A stretch of DNA of 41,746 nt from Spirochaetaceae bacterium bin103 (GTDB lineage Bacteria > Spirochaetota > Spirochaetia > SZUA-6 > Bin103). Position numbers and translations under genes: made by a program. A model generated the notes under the pieces. That model was given only the letters and a program-made list of their open reading frames with translations, was not told the origin of the DNA and did not search any database. Location of the stretch: the NCBI GenBank assembly GCA_002238925.1, contig MPNH01000047.1, positions 1 through 41,746 on the forward strand. The letters are read 5' to 3'. Shown in pieces: positions 31,535-39,674 of this stretch (within the stretch, counting starts at the first letter, position 1; every line of letters begins with the position of its first letter).

Positions 31535-34477
31535 TCAGGCCCGGAAGACCTTCATTACTTCGTCGCCGAGGTGGTTGATTACCTTGACGGCGATGCGGCC
31601 GGAGGCGGGGCGGTCGAAGGGGCGGGAGGTGTCGCTGTGGAGGGTCTCCCAGGCGTCGCGGTTGATTTCGGCCTTGAGGGTGGTCTTGAGCGATTTGTAG
31701 GGGTCGTTGGCGCCGAGGAAGTAGGCGTGGCGGACGAAGAAGCTCTCCTCGTTGTAGTCGGTGTCGATGAACCAGCAGGCGATGCCGTCGGGGCCGTCGC
31801 TGCGGATTTCGCCGGTGTTGGGATGGAATACGTCCACGCCGTTGACCTTGACCTGGATCTGGGCCGCGGTGGCGCCGTTGTCCTGGACCGGGATGATCTC
31901 GATGTCGGGCTCGCCGAAGATCACGAACAGGTTGCCCTTGCCGGTGTTCTTCAGGTCGCCGGCCATGTGCAGGTCGGCGTTCATGCGGGCCTTGAGGATC
32001 GGGACGCGGCCGAGCTTGCTGAACTCGGAGGCATGCGCGTCGTAGCTGAACGCGCAGGCGATCAACACGTCGTAGTCGGCGTCGGCGGCTTCGCGGGCGG
32101 CGGCCACCAAGTCGGGACGCGAGACGGTGCCGAACTCGGGGCCGACGAAAACGCCGGCGCGGCGCTCGGTACCGGTGTCTGCCGCACCTTCGAGGTAGCG
32201 CCCCTCGGCGCAGATCAGGTTGCCGGGCCACGGGGTGAGCGCGGTGAATGAGATGCGGTCGTCCCGGTGTGCCTGCTGCACGCCCGATGTCTTCAGGTGC
32301 TCCAGGATCATGGCCGCGAAGTCTTGCGCCGCGTTGTAGCGGGTCTTGCTCTCGGCGAGGTGGTCGATCAGTTCGTCGTTCTCGCCGACGCCGAGCGTGC
32401 GGTGCGGCGCCAGGCTTTCCACCGTGAACGGACCTGCAACGCGGACGATGCCGCGATCCTCGTACGGCTTGTCGTACAGGTACTCGGAGTCCGCCTTGGC
32501 GGCGATGGATGCGTCGATCTCCTTCTGCCGCGCGATGCGAGCCTCCCACCAGCGGCGGTGCAGGTCGGTCGGGCCCGCGTCCCATGGGTCGCGCGGCTGG
32601 TCCGGCACCTCCCCAAGTGTGTAGTCGCGGCCCAGGGCGCTGTTCAGAGCCAACAGCGCGTCGGCTTTCTGTGCATCGGACTGGACCGACTGCAACCGCT
32701 TCCACGCCGCCGCGGCCGGCTCAGGCCACGAGTCGCCGGCGTGCCGCGGGATCTCCCATTCCTCCCAAGTGCGGCCAAGCGCGCCGTTCAATTCCGCCCG
32801 CAGCGGCTCCAGCTTCTCCTGCCACCGCTCCCAGATCACGTCGATCTCCGCGTTGTTGGCGATCGCCTTGAGGGTGATGTGCGGCACCCGCTCGTACACG
32901 AACCCCTGCCGGATATCGCCGCCGGTCGGGGCGCCCGAGGGTATAGTCTGCGTGAGTTCGGCTTCCTTCTCCCGCCCCGTCGGGCTGTCGGCGAGCAGGT
33001 AGTAGGGATAGCGCGCCCCCATTGCGCGCGAACGAGCCAACGCCAAGGCGACGCGGGAGGTATCTATCGTGATCCAGCGCCGCGCCCACTGCTCCGCTAC
33101 AAATGCCGTAGTTCCCGAGCCGCAAGTGGGGTCCAGTACGAGGTCACCGGGGTCCGTTGCCATGAGGATACATCGTTCCACGACTTTGGACGACGTCTCG
33201 ACTACGTAGCGCTTGTCAGCGACAAAGCCAGCAATGCTGGTATCGTCCCAGTTGTCCGCAATCGGAAAAGCAAGATAGTCATCAAAATAGCGCACATAGT
33301 AGATATTCCTGGAAGCGCGTTGAACGCGATCCGCTCTAAGGAGGCGCATCATCGAGGATTCTTGGGTCTTCCAATAACCTTTCGGAAAAAACTTGGCTCT
33401 CTGAAACTCAACGTTGTAACGCGTGCCCGGACTCTGGCTGGTAAGGTTGTCCATCCGGAACACCCGTTGATCGCTCGCTAATTTTGCTCCGGCTCTCTCT
33501 TCATCTGTAAGTGTGCGAGTGCTACCACCGATTGACCGAGATTTGCTGTATGCAGTTCCACCAACACCCATCAGATTCTTTAGTTTGAGTGGTCGCCTAA
33601 ACTTCAGGCTAGTTCGATTTCTTGCGTACCAGACAATATAGTCGGACACGGATGCGAGGAAATTGTCAGTCTGACCGGTCGTCTTTACGAAAGTGACTAA
33701 CCGAACGAAGTTCTCCCTCCCAAACACCTCGTCCATCAATGCGCTGACGCGGTGAACGTTTTCGTCGCCGATTTGAACGAAGATGCTGCCGCTTTCTGTG
33801 AGCAGGTCGCGGGCTACGGTCAGGCGGTCGCGGAGGTAGGTGAGGTAGGAGTGAATTCCGTCGCGCCAGGTGTCGCGGAAGGCCTTCACTTGCTCGGGTT
33901 CGCGGGTGATGTGCTCGGCTTTGCCGTCGCGCACGTCGCGGCTGGTGGTGGACCATTGGAAGTTGGAGTTGAACTTGATGCCGTAGGGCGGGTCGAGGTA
34001 GATGCACTGCACCTTGCCGCGCAACCCTTCGCGCTCGGCCAGAGAGGCCATTACCTGCAGGCTGTCGCCGAGGATCATGCGGTTGGACCAGTTGGCGTCG
34101 TGGCGGTAGAACTCGGTGCGGGCGTTGTCGTCCGGCAGGCCGTTGAAGTCGGCGAACAGGTCGAGTTGGTCGTCCGCCGCCTGCTCGCCCTCCTTGCTGC
34201 GCCGCAGCAGGTCGTCGATCAACACCTTCGGGTGGACCTTCTCCTGGATGAACAGCGGCGGCGCCTGCACCACGAGGTCGGACCAGTCCTGCTCGTCCTT
34301 GCCGCGCCACACAAGTTGCGGATCGAGGTCGCGGTTGCGGCGCTGATAAGCCACCTGGATGGGGCTCTGATCGGCCTTCTCCATCACCGATTGGTGCTCC
34401 GCCGTGGGGATGTTCCTGCGCGACGCATCGCCATGGGTGATAGTCTCGACCTTCTTGGCCCTGGTTCGTTTCGCCAT
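31535..34477 (-). CDS. Type III-like Mod, beta-class adenine DNA methyltransferase
   Basis: A 980-residue site-specific DNA methyltransferase. Catalytic motif IV DPPY lies at residues 162-165 (YLDPPYGIKFN), and the SAM-binding motif I, DPTCGSGTT, at about 449-457; that order is the beta class, which methylates adenine N6 or cytosine N4. The target-recognition region between them (about 250-430; bases about 33190-33730) is clearly A+T-richer than the rest. It is longer than ordinary type III Mod (about 600-700 residues): residues about 520-980 are an added C-terminal part with no recognised motif. The ATG immediately follows the TAA of hepT. It should protect sites cut by the Res protein at the head of the operon. 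Confidence 0.92.
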   Translation of the reverse strand: MAKRTRAKKVETITHGDASRRNIPTAEHQSVMEKADQSPIQVAYQRRNRDLDPQLVWRGKDEQDWSDLVVQAPPLFIQEKVHPKVLIDDLLRRSKEGEQAADDQLDLFADFNGLPDDNARTEFYRHDANWSNRMILGDSLQVMASLAEREGLRGKVQCIYLDPPYGIKFNSNFQWSTTSRDVRDGKAEHITREPEQVKAFRDTWRDGIHSYLTYLRDRLTVARDLLTESGSIFVQIGDENVHRVSALMDEVFGRENFVRLVTFVKTTGQTDNFLASVSDYIVWYARNRTSLKFRRPLKLKNLMGVGGTAYSKSRSIGGSTRTLTDEERAGAKLASDQRVFRMDNLTSQSPGTRYNVEFQRAKFFPKGYWKTQESSMMRLLRADRVQRASRNIYYVRYFDDYLAFPIADNWDDTSIAGFVADKRYVVETSSKVVERCILMATDPGDLVLDPTCGSGTTAFVAEQWARRWITIDTSRVALALARSRAMGARYPYYLLADSPTGREKEAELTQTIPSGAPTGGDIRQGFVYERVPHITLKAIANNAEIDVIWERWQEKLEPLRAELNGALGRTWEEWEIPRHAGDSWPEPAAAAWKRLQSVQSDAQKADALLALNSALGRDYTLGEVPDQPRDPWDAGPTDLHRRWWEARIARQKEIDASIAAKADSEYLYDKPYEDRGIVRVAGPFTVESLAPHRTLGVGENDELIDHLAESKTRYNAAQDFAAMILEHLKTSGVQQAHRDDRISFTALTPWPGNLICAEGRYLEGAADTGTERRAGVFVGPEFGTVSRPDLVAAAREAADADYDVLIACAFSYDAHASEFSKLGRVPILKARMNADLHMAGDLKNTGKGNLFVIFGEPDIEIIPVQDNGATAAQIQVKVNGVDVFHPNTGEIRSDGPDGIACWFIDTDYNEESFFVRHAYFLGANDPYKSLKTTLKAEINRDAWETLHSDTSRPFDRPASGRIAVKVINHLGDEVMKVFRA

Positions 34478-34846
34478 TTACGAAGAATCCTCGCTCGTCG
34501 TGCGCAACAGGTCGTGTAACGTAGTCAGCAGATTCGGAACCGCGTCCTGGATAAGAGTCCAGATAATGTCGTTGTCGATGCCGCCATAGGCATGGATAAG
34601 GCGATTACGCAGCCCGACAATCGCACGCCAAGGAACGTCTGGAGACGTGTCGCGAACCGACTGAGGCACGTGGGTGGCTGCCTCCCCGATCAGTTCTAGG
34701 TTGCGTATCGTGGCATCGTAGGTCCGCGCGTCCGAGATGAACGTGGCTTGTTCATGGCCTTCCGTGTAATTGCGCACCCGTTCGCAAAACCCGATCATGT
34801 CCTGCACGTGCAAGCGCCACGGTTGATGGCGGTCGGATTCAGACAT
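34478..34846 (-). CDS. hepT: HepT-like HEPN toxin (DUF86)
   Basis: A 122-residue HEPN-domain RNase of the HEPN/MNT toxin-antitoxin class. The catalytic motif R-x4-H-x-Y is intact: Arg80, His85, Tyr87 in GLRNRLIHAYGG. The helical frame before it (LELIGEAATHVP) is typical. Its start overlaps the stop of the MNT gene by 8 nt (ATGTCTGA), and its TAA is directly followed by the mod ATG, so it is locked into the operon. In characterised pairs the MNT protein inactivates HepT by adding AMP to the Tyr of this motif. Confidence 0.92.
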   Translation of the reverse strand: MSESDRHQPWRLHVQDMIGFCERVRNYTEGHEQATFISDARTYDATIRNLELIGEAATHVPQSVRDTSPDVPWRAIVGLRNRLIHAYGGIDNDIIWTLIQDAVPNLLTTLHDLLRTTSEDSS

Positions 34847-35219
34847 AAACTGCCTCCCGCTCGACGAGCGGTCGCAATTCGGCTCGCAGGGCCTTGTCCG
34901 TCACCAGGTCGACAGACCGGCCAAGCAGATCTTCGAGATAGAACTGAGCGCCGAAGTACCCTTTCCAGTCGGCCTGCCCGCGGAATGTTACCAGGATGTC
35001 GAGGTCGCTTTGGTCCGTAGCTTGGTTGCGAGCGAAGGAGCCGAACAGGGCCAGTTCAGTGACTCCAAACCGCTGCACAAGGGTCGCTTTGTGTTCGCGC
35101 AGAAGAGCGACAACCCGTTCTCGGTTCAAACAGTCTGCGTCGATCGCCTGCAGCGGCGACGGCGGCTTGCGACTCGAACCGCCGCTGCTTGTCGCTGCTC
35201 TCATGGAAGCTCCCAGCAT
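34839..35219 (-). CDS. mntA: MNT minimal nucleotidyltransferase (MntA-like antitoxin)
   Basis: A 126-residue nucleotidyltransferase. LALFGSFARNQATDQSDLDI holds the G-S motif (residues 60-61) and the metal Asps 72 and 74. An ATG five codons later (35204) is a possible start, and the Ser-rich first 25 residues are not family-like, so the true start may lie further in. It pairs with the HEPN toxin by an 8-nt overlap and begins 4 nt after the ATPase stop. Role: AMPylation and silencing of HepT, by analogy with characterised HEPN/MNT pairs. Confidence 0.9.
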   Translation of the reverse strand: MLGASMRAATSSGGSSRKPPSPLQAIDADCLNRERVVALLREHKATLVQRFGVTELALFGSFARNQATDQSDLDILVTFRGQADWKGYFGAQFYLEDLLGRSVDLVTDKALRAELRPLVEREAVYV

Positions 35220-35223
35220 CGCG

Positions 35224-36471
35224 TCATCCTATCAGTTCTGCTCTTCGCTCGGCCAAGCAAGTCACAGCATCTGGAGCACTGTGCGCGCGTTCGAATAGGT
35301 CGAGCTGGCGGGGAGCTGACTGTGCCGGGTCGGGGTGCAACTGGTCCATCCGCAACAATTCGCCGGCGGTGAACAGGTGATCGCGTAGTGCCGAGCGGCC
35401 AGCATCGTCGAGCGGGCCGATCCTGGTCTCGGCGTGCTCGGACAGGACCGCGAGGATTGAGCTGTCGGGTATGGCATCGTTGTCGAGTAGCTCCGCGCTG
35501 TGACTGGTAACCACAACCTGGGCCAACTGGCTGGCGTCGGTGAGGCTGTCGACCAGGACGCCGGCGGCGGCGGGATGCAGGGCGCTCTCAGGTTCTTCGA
35601 TGCCTACCAAGTGTCGGCGTTCCATCACTTCGCCATTACCCTGAAACAGCGCCACCAGGACGCCGAGCGCACGCAGCGTGCCATCGGACATGTTGCTGGC
35701 CAGGAACCGCCATGGATGCTTGGCTCCGCGTACCTCCTGGCGGAAATCGAGGGTGAGTTTGGTGCCCATCGTCCGCGAGTCGACACCGGTGACTCCGGGA
35801 GTAATCGCTGCGAGATACTCTTCGACATCCGTCTTGCGGCTTCCCAGGTTGGCGAGCACACTCGCCAGGTTGCTGCCATCCCGCTTCAGGAGATCGCCCG
35901 GATCAGGTGCCTGCAGGTCGCGGATTGCATCGGGATTGAGATTGTAGAAGCCCATTCCGGACAGTGCGTCGTATACCCGGCGAAACAGATCGAATCCTGA
36001 CATGTTGACGAGATAGAGGCGGTCGCTCGCGCAGGCCGGGGGATTGGGTATCGTGCTGTCGATGACTTTGCCGTCCGCCACTCGGTAGGAGCCGCGCTCG
36101 TCCGCACCGAACACTACGCACTCCTCCCGTTGCACGCTGTACCTGCCGCCGGGTTTCGCCGCGACCCGGAACGCATACCAACCGGTCGCACTCGGAAGCT
36201 GAAGATCAAGGCGGATTCCGAAGTGGTTGGGGTGCCCGCCGGACCGCCGCCGCACCTCCTGAATGCCGCCGCGGTCGCGCAGCGCGTGGTCGAGCGAGAA
36301 GCGGAGCGCCTCGGCCACGAAGCGCAACGCATCGAGGAAGTTGCTCTTGCCGCATCCGTTCGGGCCGACCAGAAAGGACAGCGGCGCCAACGGTACGTCA
36401 CAGGCGGCGATGCTCTTGTAGTTGCGCAGGGCGATCCTGGTTACCAGCCGCGGGTCGGCAGTTTCGCTCAT
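35224..36471 (-). CDS. AAA family (ABC/RecF-like) ATPase between res and mod
   Basis: A 415-residue ATPase of the AAA_21/RecF-SMC-like group. Walker A is GPNGCGKS (36-43), the ABC-type signature region is MSDGTLRALG (261-270), Walker B is LVGIEEPE (about 288-295) followed by ALHP, and the switch His lies in TSHSAELL (about 322-329). The N-terminus (RIALRNYKSIAACDVPLAPL) is standard. The ATG overlaps the res stop (ATGA), so it is coupled to the restriction gene. ATPases of this type act in several anti-phage systems together with a nuclease partner. Its role here is not known; it may sense or process foreign DNA for the Res protein. Confidence 0.88.
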   Translation of the reverse strand: MSETADPRLVTRIALRNYKSIAACDVPLAPLSFLVGPNGCGKSNFLDALRFVAEALRFSLDHALRDRGGIQEVRRRSGGHPNHFGIRLDLQLPSATGWYAFRVAAKPGGRYSVQREECVVFGADERGSYRVADGKVIDSTIPNPPACASDRLYLVNMSGFDLFRRVYDALSGMGFYNLNPDAIRDLQAPDPGDLLKRDGSNLASVLANLGSRKTDVEEYLAAITPGVTGVDSRTMGTKLTLDFRQEVRGAKHPWRFLASNMSDGTLRALGVLVALFQGNGEVMERRHLVGIEEPESALHPAAAGVLVDSLTDASQLAQVVVTSHSAELLDNDAIPDSSILAVLSEHAETRIGPLDDAGRSALRDHLFTAGELLRMDQLHPDPAQSAPRQLDLFERAHSAPDAVTCLAERRAELIG

Positions 36472-39400
36472 GACGTTCGCAAGGCTCCTTCTGCCGGCTG
36501 GCCGGTGCGCGTTTGCGTTTGTGTCCGGACGGCGGCCGCGAAGTCGTCCTGCAGGGTATATACATCGGTGAATTCGGCGAAGGCCCAGCGGCCGTAGGTG
36601 CCGGCGCGGTTGATGCCGGGGATCCAGTAGGTGTCCATGGTGTCCTTCTTGTCCTTGGCGTCCTCGCGGCGGTAGCCCTTGATCTCCACCACGAGGTGGA
36701 GCAGGTCGTCGCCGCCGCGGCCGTCGTCGACCAGCACGATGAAGTCGGGGAGGTAGGTGCGCGCCTCGGAGCCGTAGCGGTAGGGGACCTCCAGCCCCAG
36801 GCCGTGGTTCTTGACGTAGGCGCGGACCTCCGGCTGCGATTCGATGAAGCGGCAGAACTCGGCCTCCCAGCCGCTGTCGCACACCACCCAGTTCACGTGG
36901 CAGCGGCGCGGGTCGGTTTGCCAGCGGGTCTGCTTGGAGGTGGTGAAGTTGACGTGCATGGTCGAGCCGGTTGGATTGTAGGGGTCGAGCACCGCGGTGA
37001 CCGCTCGCTCGCCGAGGTGGCGCGCCACGATGCCGCGCGTGATGCGGGTGCAGGCCTGGTCGGCCAGCTCCTGGTACATGAGCTGGGCAGGGTAGGTGCC
37101 GCCCTTGCAGATCAGGTGATGGTCCAGCCAGCGGCGGGTGACCCGCTTGAGCTGGCCGAACAGGTGCAGCTTCGGATCCTCGTTGCGGTCGCGCCAGTGT
37201 TTTTCCAGCAGGATCTTGGTGAGATGGTAGACCAGCGAGGAAGGGCGCAGGTCGCGGCGGTGCACCAGGTTCAGGTCGACGCCCTCGCCGATGATCCCGG
37301 CGTTGTGGGTAATGGAAGGACCGACTACTTCCGGGGTGAGCACCAGGGTCGAGTCCCGGTCGAACTTCGCGTCGACGTGCTCTTCGGGCAGCTCGACGCG
37401 GTAGCCCTGCACGCGCGGGAAGCGGATCTCGCACCCATCCCGATCCGGGGTGACGGCCAGGACCGCTACCGTTTCGCGCGGCTTGTGGTGCTTGGCCACC
37501 ACCGGCTCGGCGGTGAAGTCGAACGGGATGCCGAGCACGTCCGCATACTCGACGTTGAACAGGTTCTCGTCGTTCAGGTCGTAGGACTGGCGGCGCAGGG
37601 CGCGGCCCACCACCTGCTCGCACAGAAGCTGGGTGCCGAATGCGCGCACGCCGAGGATGTGCGTAACGGTGCGCGCATCCCAGCCCTCGGTGAGCATCGA
37701 CACCGACACGACGCAGCGGGTGGCGCCCCCGAGCCGGCCCGCTACCCCGACGGTGTTCATTACCTCGCGCAGCAGGTCGTGGTCGGACAGGCTCTCCGCC
37801 TGGCGGCGGTCGCCGGTGCGCGCGATGATCTCCTTGCGGAAGCGCGCGATTTCATCGCCGGCGGCGGCGCGGAAGTCCTTGCCGAGCGCCTCGCCGGAGT
37901 CGAGCTGCTCGCTGTCGATCAGCAGCGTGTGCGGCTTGGCGAGCGGGTTGCCGTAGTCGTCGAAGTTGCGGAACAGCTCCAGCCGCCCGTTCACCAGCGA
38001 CGCGGAGCCGTCCTCATGCTGGCGGTGAAACCCGGAGATGAAGTCGTACACCAGCTTTGAGGTGGCCGTGTTGTTGCACACCACGATGAAGCAGGGCGGC
38101 ACCTCGATGTCGGCGTCGCGCCACTGGTCGAAGACCTTCACGTAGTGGCCGTAGAGTGCCTCCAGGGCGGTCTGCAGCTCCACCGGAATGCTCAGCGGGT
38201 CCAGGGCGGCGGACTTGGCGCGGCCCTTGCGCGGCATGCGCTTGCCGATGTGCTCCCACAGGTTGCGGAACTTGGGCATGTCGGCGCCGGGGATGTTGTC
38301 GGCCACCGGCACCCGCGGCAGCTTGACGATGCCGCACTCGATGGCGTCCATCAGCGAGAAGTCGCTCATCGTCCACGGAAACAGGGTGCCCTCCCGATAG
38401 CCGGAGCCGCGCAGGAAGAACGGCGTGGCCGACAGATCGATTACCCGGCTCAGGCCGAGCCTGCGCTGCACCACCTCCAGGCCGGATATCCATACCCGCG
38501 CCGCCTCGCTGTTCTTCCTGGCCTCCTGGCGGTCGTCTCCGGTGAGCTTGCCCTCGGCGCGCTCCTGCTCCGGCTTCTCGCGGTAGCAGTGATGGGCCTC
38601 GTCGTTGAACGCCATCACGTTCTTCATGCCCATCAGGCCCGGCATCACCCGCTGCAGCATCTGCCCCTCGGTCTCGAGGGTGTGCAACTCCGGGCCGCGG
38701 CCCTGCAGCAGCGCGCGCCCGCCCTTCGAGAGGTCCTGCGTCTCCCGCCGCATGAAGGCGTGAAAGTTGGTGATAACGATAGTGGCGCGGTGCAGGTCGC
38801 CGAGCATGTCGCGCGGCACCAGTTCGCGGCTTTCGTAGTAGCTGTCCGGGTCGTTGGGCTGCAGTACCCGCAGCCGGTCGCGAATGGTCAGGCCGGGGGT
38901 CAGCACCAGGAAGCCGCGCGTGAACCGCCGGCTGTTCGGATGCCGCACCGCGTTGATGGTCTGCCACGCGATCAGCATCGCCATCACGGTGGTCTTGCCG
39001 GCGCCGGTGGCCAGCTTCAGCGCCAGCCGGGAGAGCCCCGGATTGGCCTCTTCGTTGGCCGCCTGCAGCCGTTGCAGGAACTGCCGTCCTTCGCGTCCCG
39101 GCCCGGGGGCCACCTCGGTCAGCCAGATCACCGTCTCCACCGCTTCGACCTGGCAGAAGAACGGGCGCAGGCCGCTGAACCGGTGGTGCCGCCAGTGGTG
39201 CAGCAGCCGGGCGGTCTCCGGGGTAACCCGCCACTGGGCGCGCGGCAGCCGGCGCCAATCGTTCACGCTCTGGCGCACGCTCTCGATCAGCCGCATCAGC
39301 TCGTACTGTTGGCCATCCTTGTCCGGCTTCCGCCCGGCATCATCAACACCCAGCTCCGGCTGGCCCGTGCGCTGCTTGCGAGCGTCCGGGATCGGGGTGA

Positions 39401-39530
39401 TGAACGACACCGTGCGCCGTCGATCCACGACGCGGTTGGTGGGCTGCCGGTTCTCATCCAGCTCCCAGTGCCGCCCCGGGTACTCGTACGGCGAATTCAG
39501 GATCGGCTGTTCGAAGAACCCCTGCACCAC
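36468..39530 (-). CDS. Type III-like Res, SF2 helicase/nuclease
   Basis: A 1020-residue restriction subunit. Helicase motifs: Walker A ATGAGKTT (174-181), DEAH in FNDEAHHCY (Asp310), SATPFF, and QVVGRALRR (motif VI). The C-terminal nuclease is of the PD-(D/E)XK type: Asp929 in LPDF and Glu949-x-Lys951 in VVEIKG, the standard end of type III Res proteins. The start is GTG 39530, with AGGATA 6 nt before it; no ATG fits. The beginning FFEQPILNSPYEYPGRHWEL resembles a Res subfamily often found with long Mod proteins. It is the first gene of the operon, whereas mod usually comes first. All motifs look intact, so it should cut unmodified DNA with Mod. Confidence 0.93.
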   Translation of the reverse strand: MVQGFFEQPILNSPYEYPGRHWELDENRQPTNRVVDRRRTVSFITPIPDARKQRTGQPELGVDDAGRKPDKDGQQYELMRLIESVRQSVNDWRRLPRAQWRVTPETARLLHHWRHHRFSGLRPFFCQVEAVETVIWLTEVAPGPGREGRQFLQRLQAANEEANPGLSRLALKLATGAGKTTVMAMLIAWQTINAVRHPNSRRFTRGFLVLTPGLTIRDRLRVLQPNDPDSYYESRELVPRDMLGDLHRATIVITNFHAFMRRETQDLSKGGRALLQGRGPELHTLETEGQMLQRVMPGLMGMKNVMAFNDEAHHCYREKPEQERAEGKLTGDDRQEARKNSEAARVWISGLEVVQRRLGLSRVIDLSATPFFLRGSGYREGTLFPWTMSDFSLMDAIECGIVKLPRVPVADNIPGADMPKFRNLWEHIGKRMPRKGRAKSAALDPLSIPVELQTALEALYGHYVKVFDQWRDADIEVPPCFIVVCNNTATSKLVYDFISGFHRQHEDGSASLVNGRLELFRNFDDYGNPLAKPHTLLIDSEQLDSGEALGKDFRAAAGDEIARFRKEIIARTGDRRQAESLSDHDLLREVMNTVGVAGRLGGATRCVVSVSMLTEGWDARTVTHILGVRAFGTQLLCEQVVGRALRRQSYDLNDENLFNVEYADVLGIPFDFTAEPVVAKHHKPRETVAVLAVTPDRDGCEIRFPRVQGYRVELPEEHVDAKFDRDSTLVLTPEVVGPSITHNAGIIGEGVDLNLVHRRDLRPSSLVYHLTKILLEKHWRDRNEDPKLHLFGQLKRVTRRWLDHHLICKGGTYPAQLMYQELADQACTRITRGIVARHLGERAVTAVLDPYNPTGSTMHVNFTTSKQTRWQTDPRRCHVNWVVCDSGWEAEFCRFIESQPEVRAYVKNHGLGLEVPYRYGSEARTYLPDFIVLVDDGRGGDDLLHLVVEIKGYRREDAKDKKDTMDTYWIPGINRAGTYGRWAFAEFTDVYTLQDDFAAAVRTQTQTRTGQPAEGALRTS

Positions 39531-39674
39531 GCCGCTATCCTACCGAAAACGGAGACGCGCGTAAGGCTTGCCGACAGGGCGCCGAGGGTGGATCTCACAC
39601 CAATGGCGCATTTAGAGCACGGACTATAGCCTTTATTGTACCAAGCGTATATCATCGCCACGGTTTCGGATTCC
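39531..39674. promoter_or_regulatory. Divergent intergenic region, res operon / PIN-fusion gene
   Basis: These 144 bp separate the GTG of the res operon from the ATG of the PIN-fusion gene, so they should hold the promoters for both. The stretch from about 39620 is A+T-rich (TATAGCCTTTATTGTACC, TATATCAT), in contrast to the surrounding DNA, and includes possible -10 elements for the plus strand. No repeat resembling an operator was seen. Confidence 0.4.

Noticed and set aside
36513..39629. Long plus-strand frames opposite res
   Set aside because: Antisense shadows of the helicase-nuclease gene.
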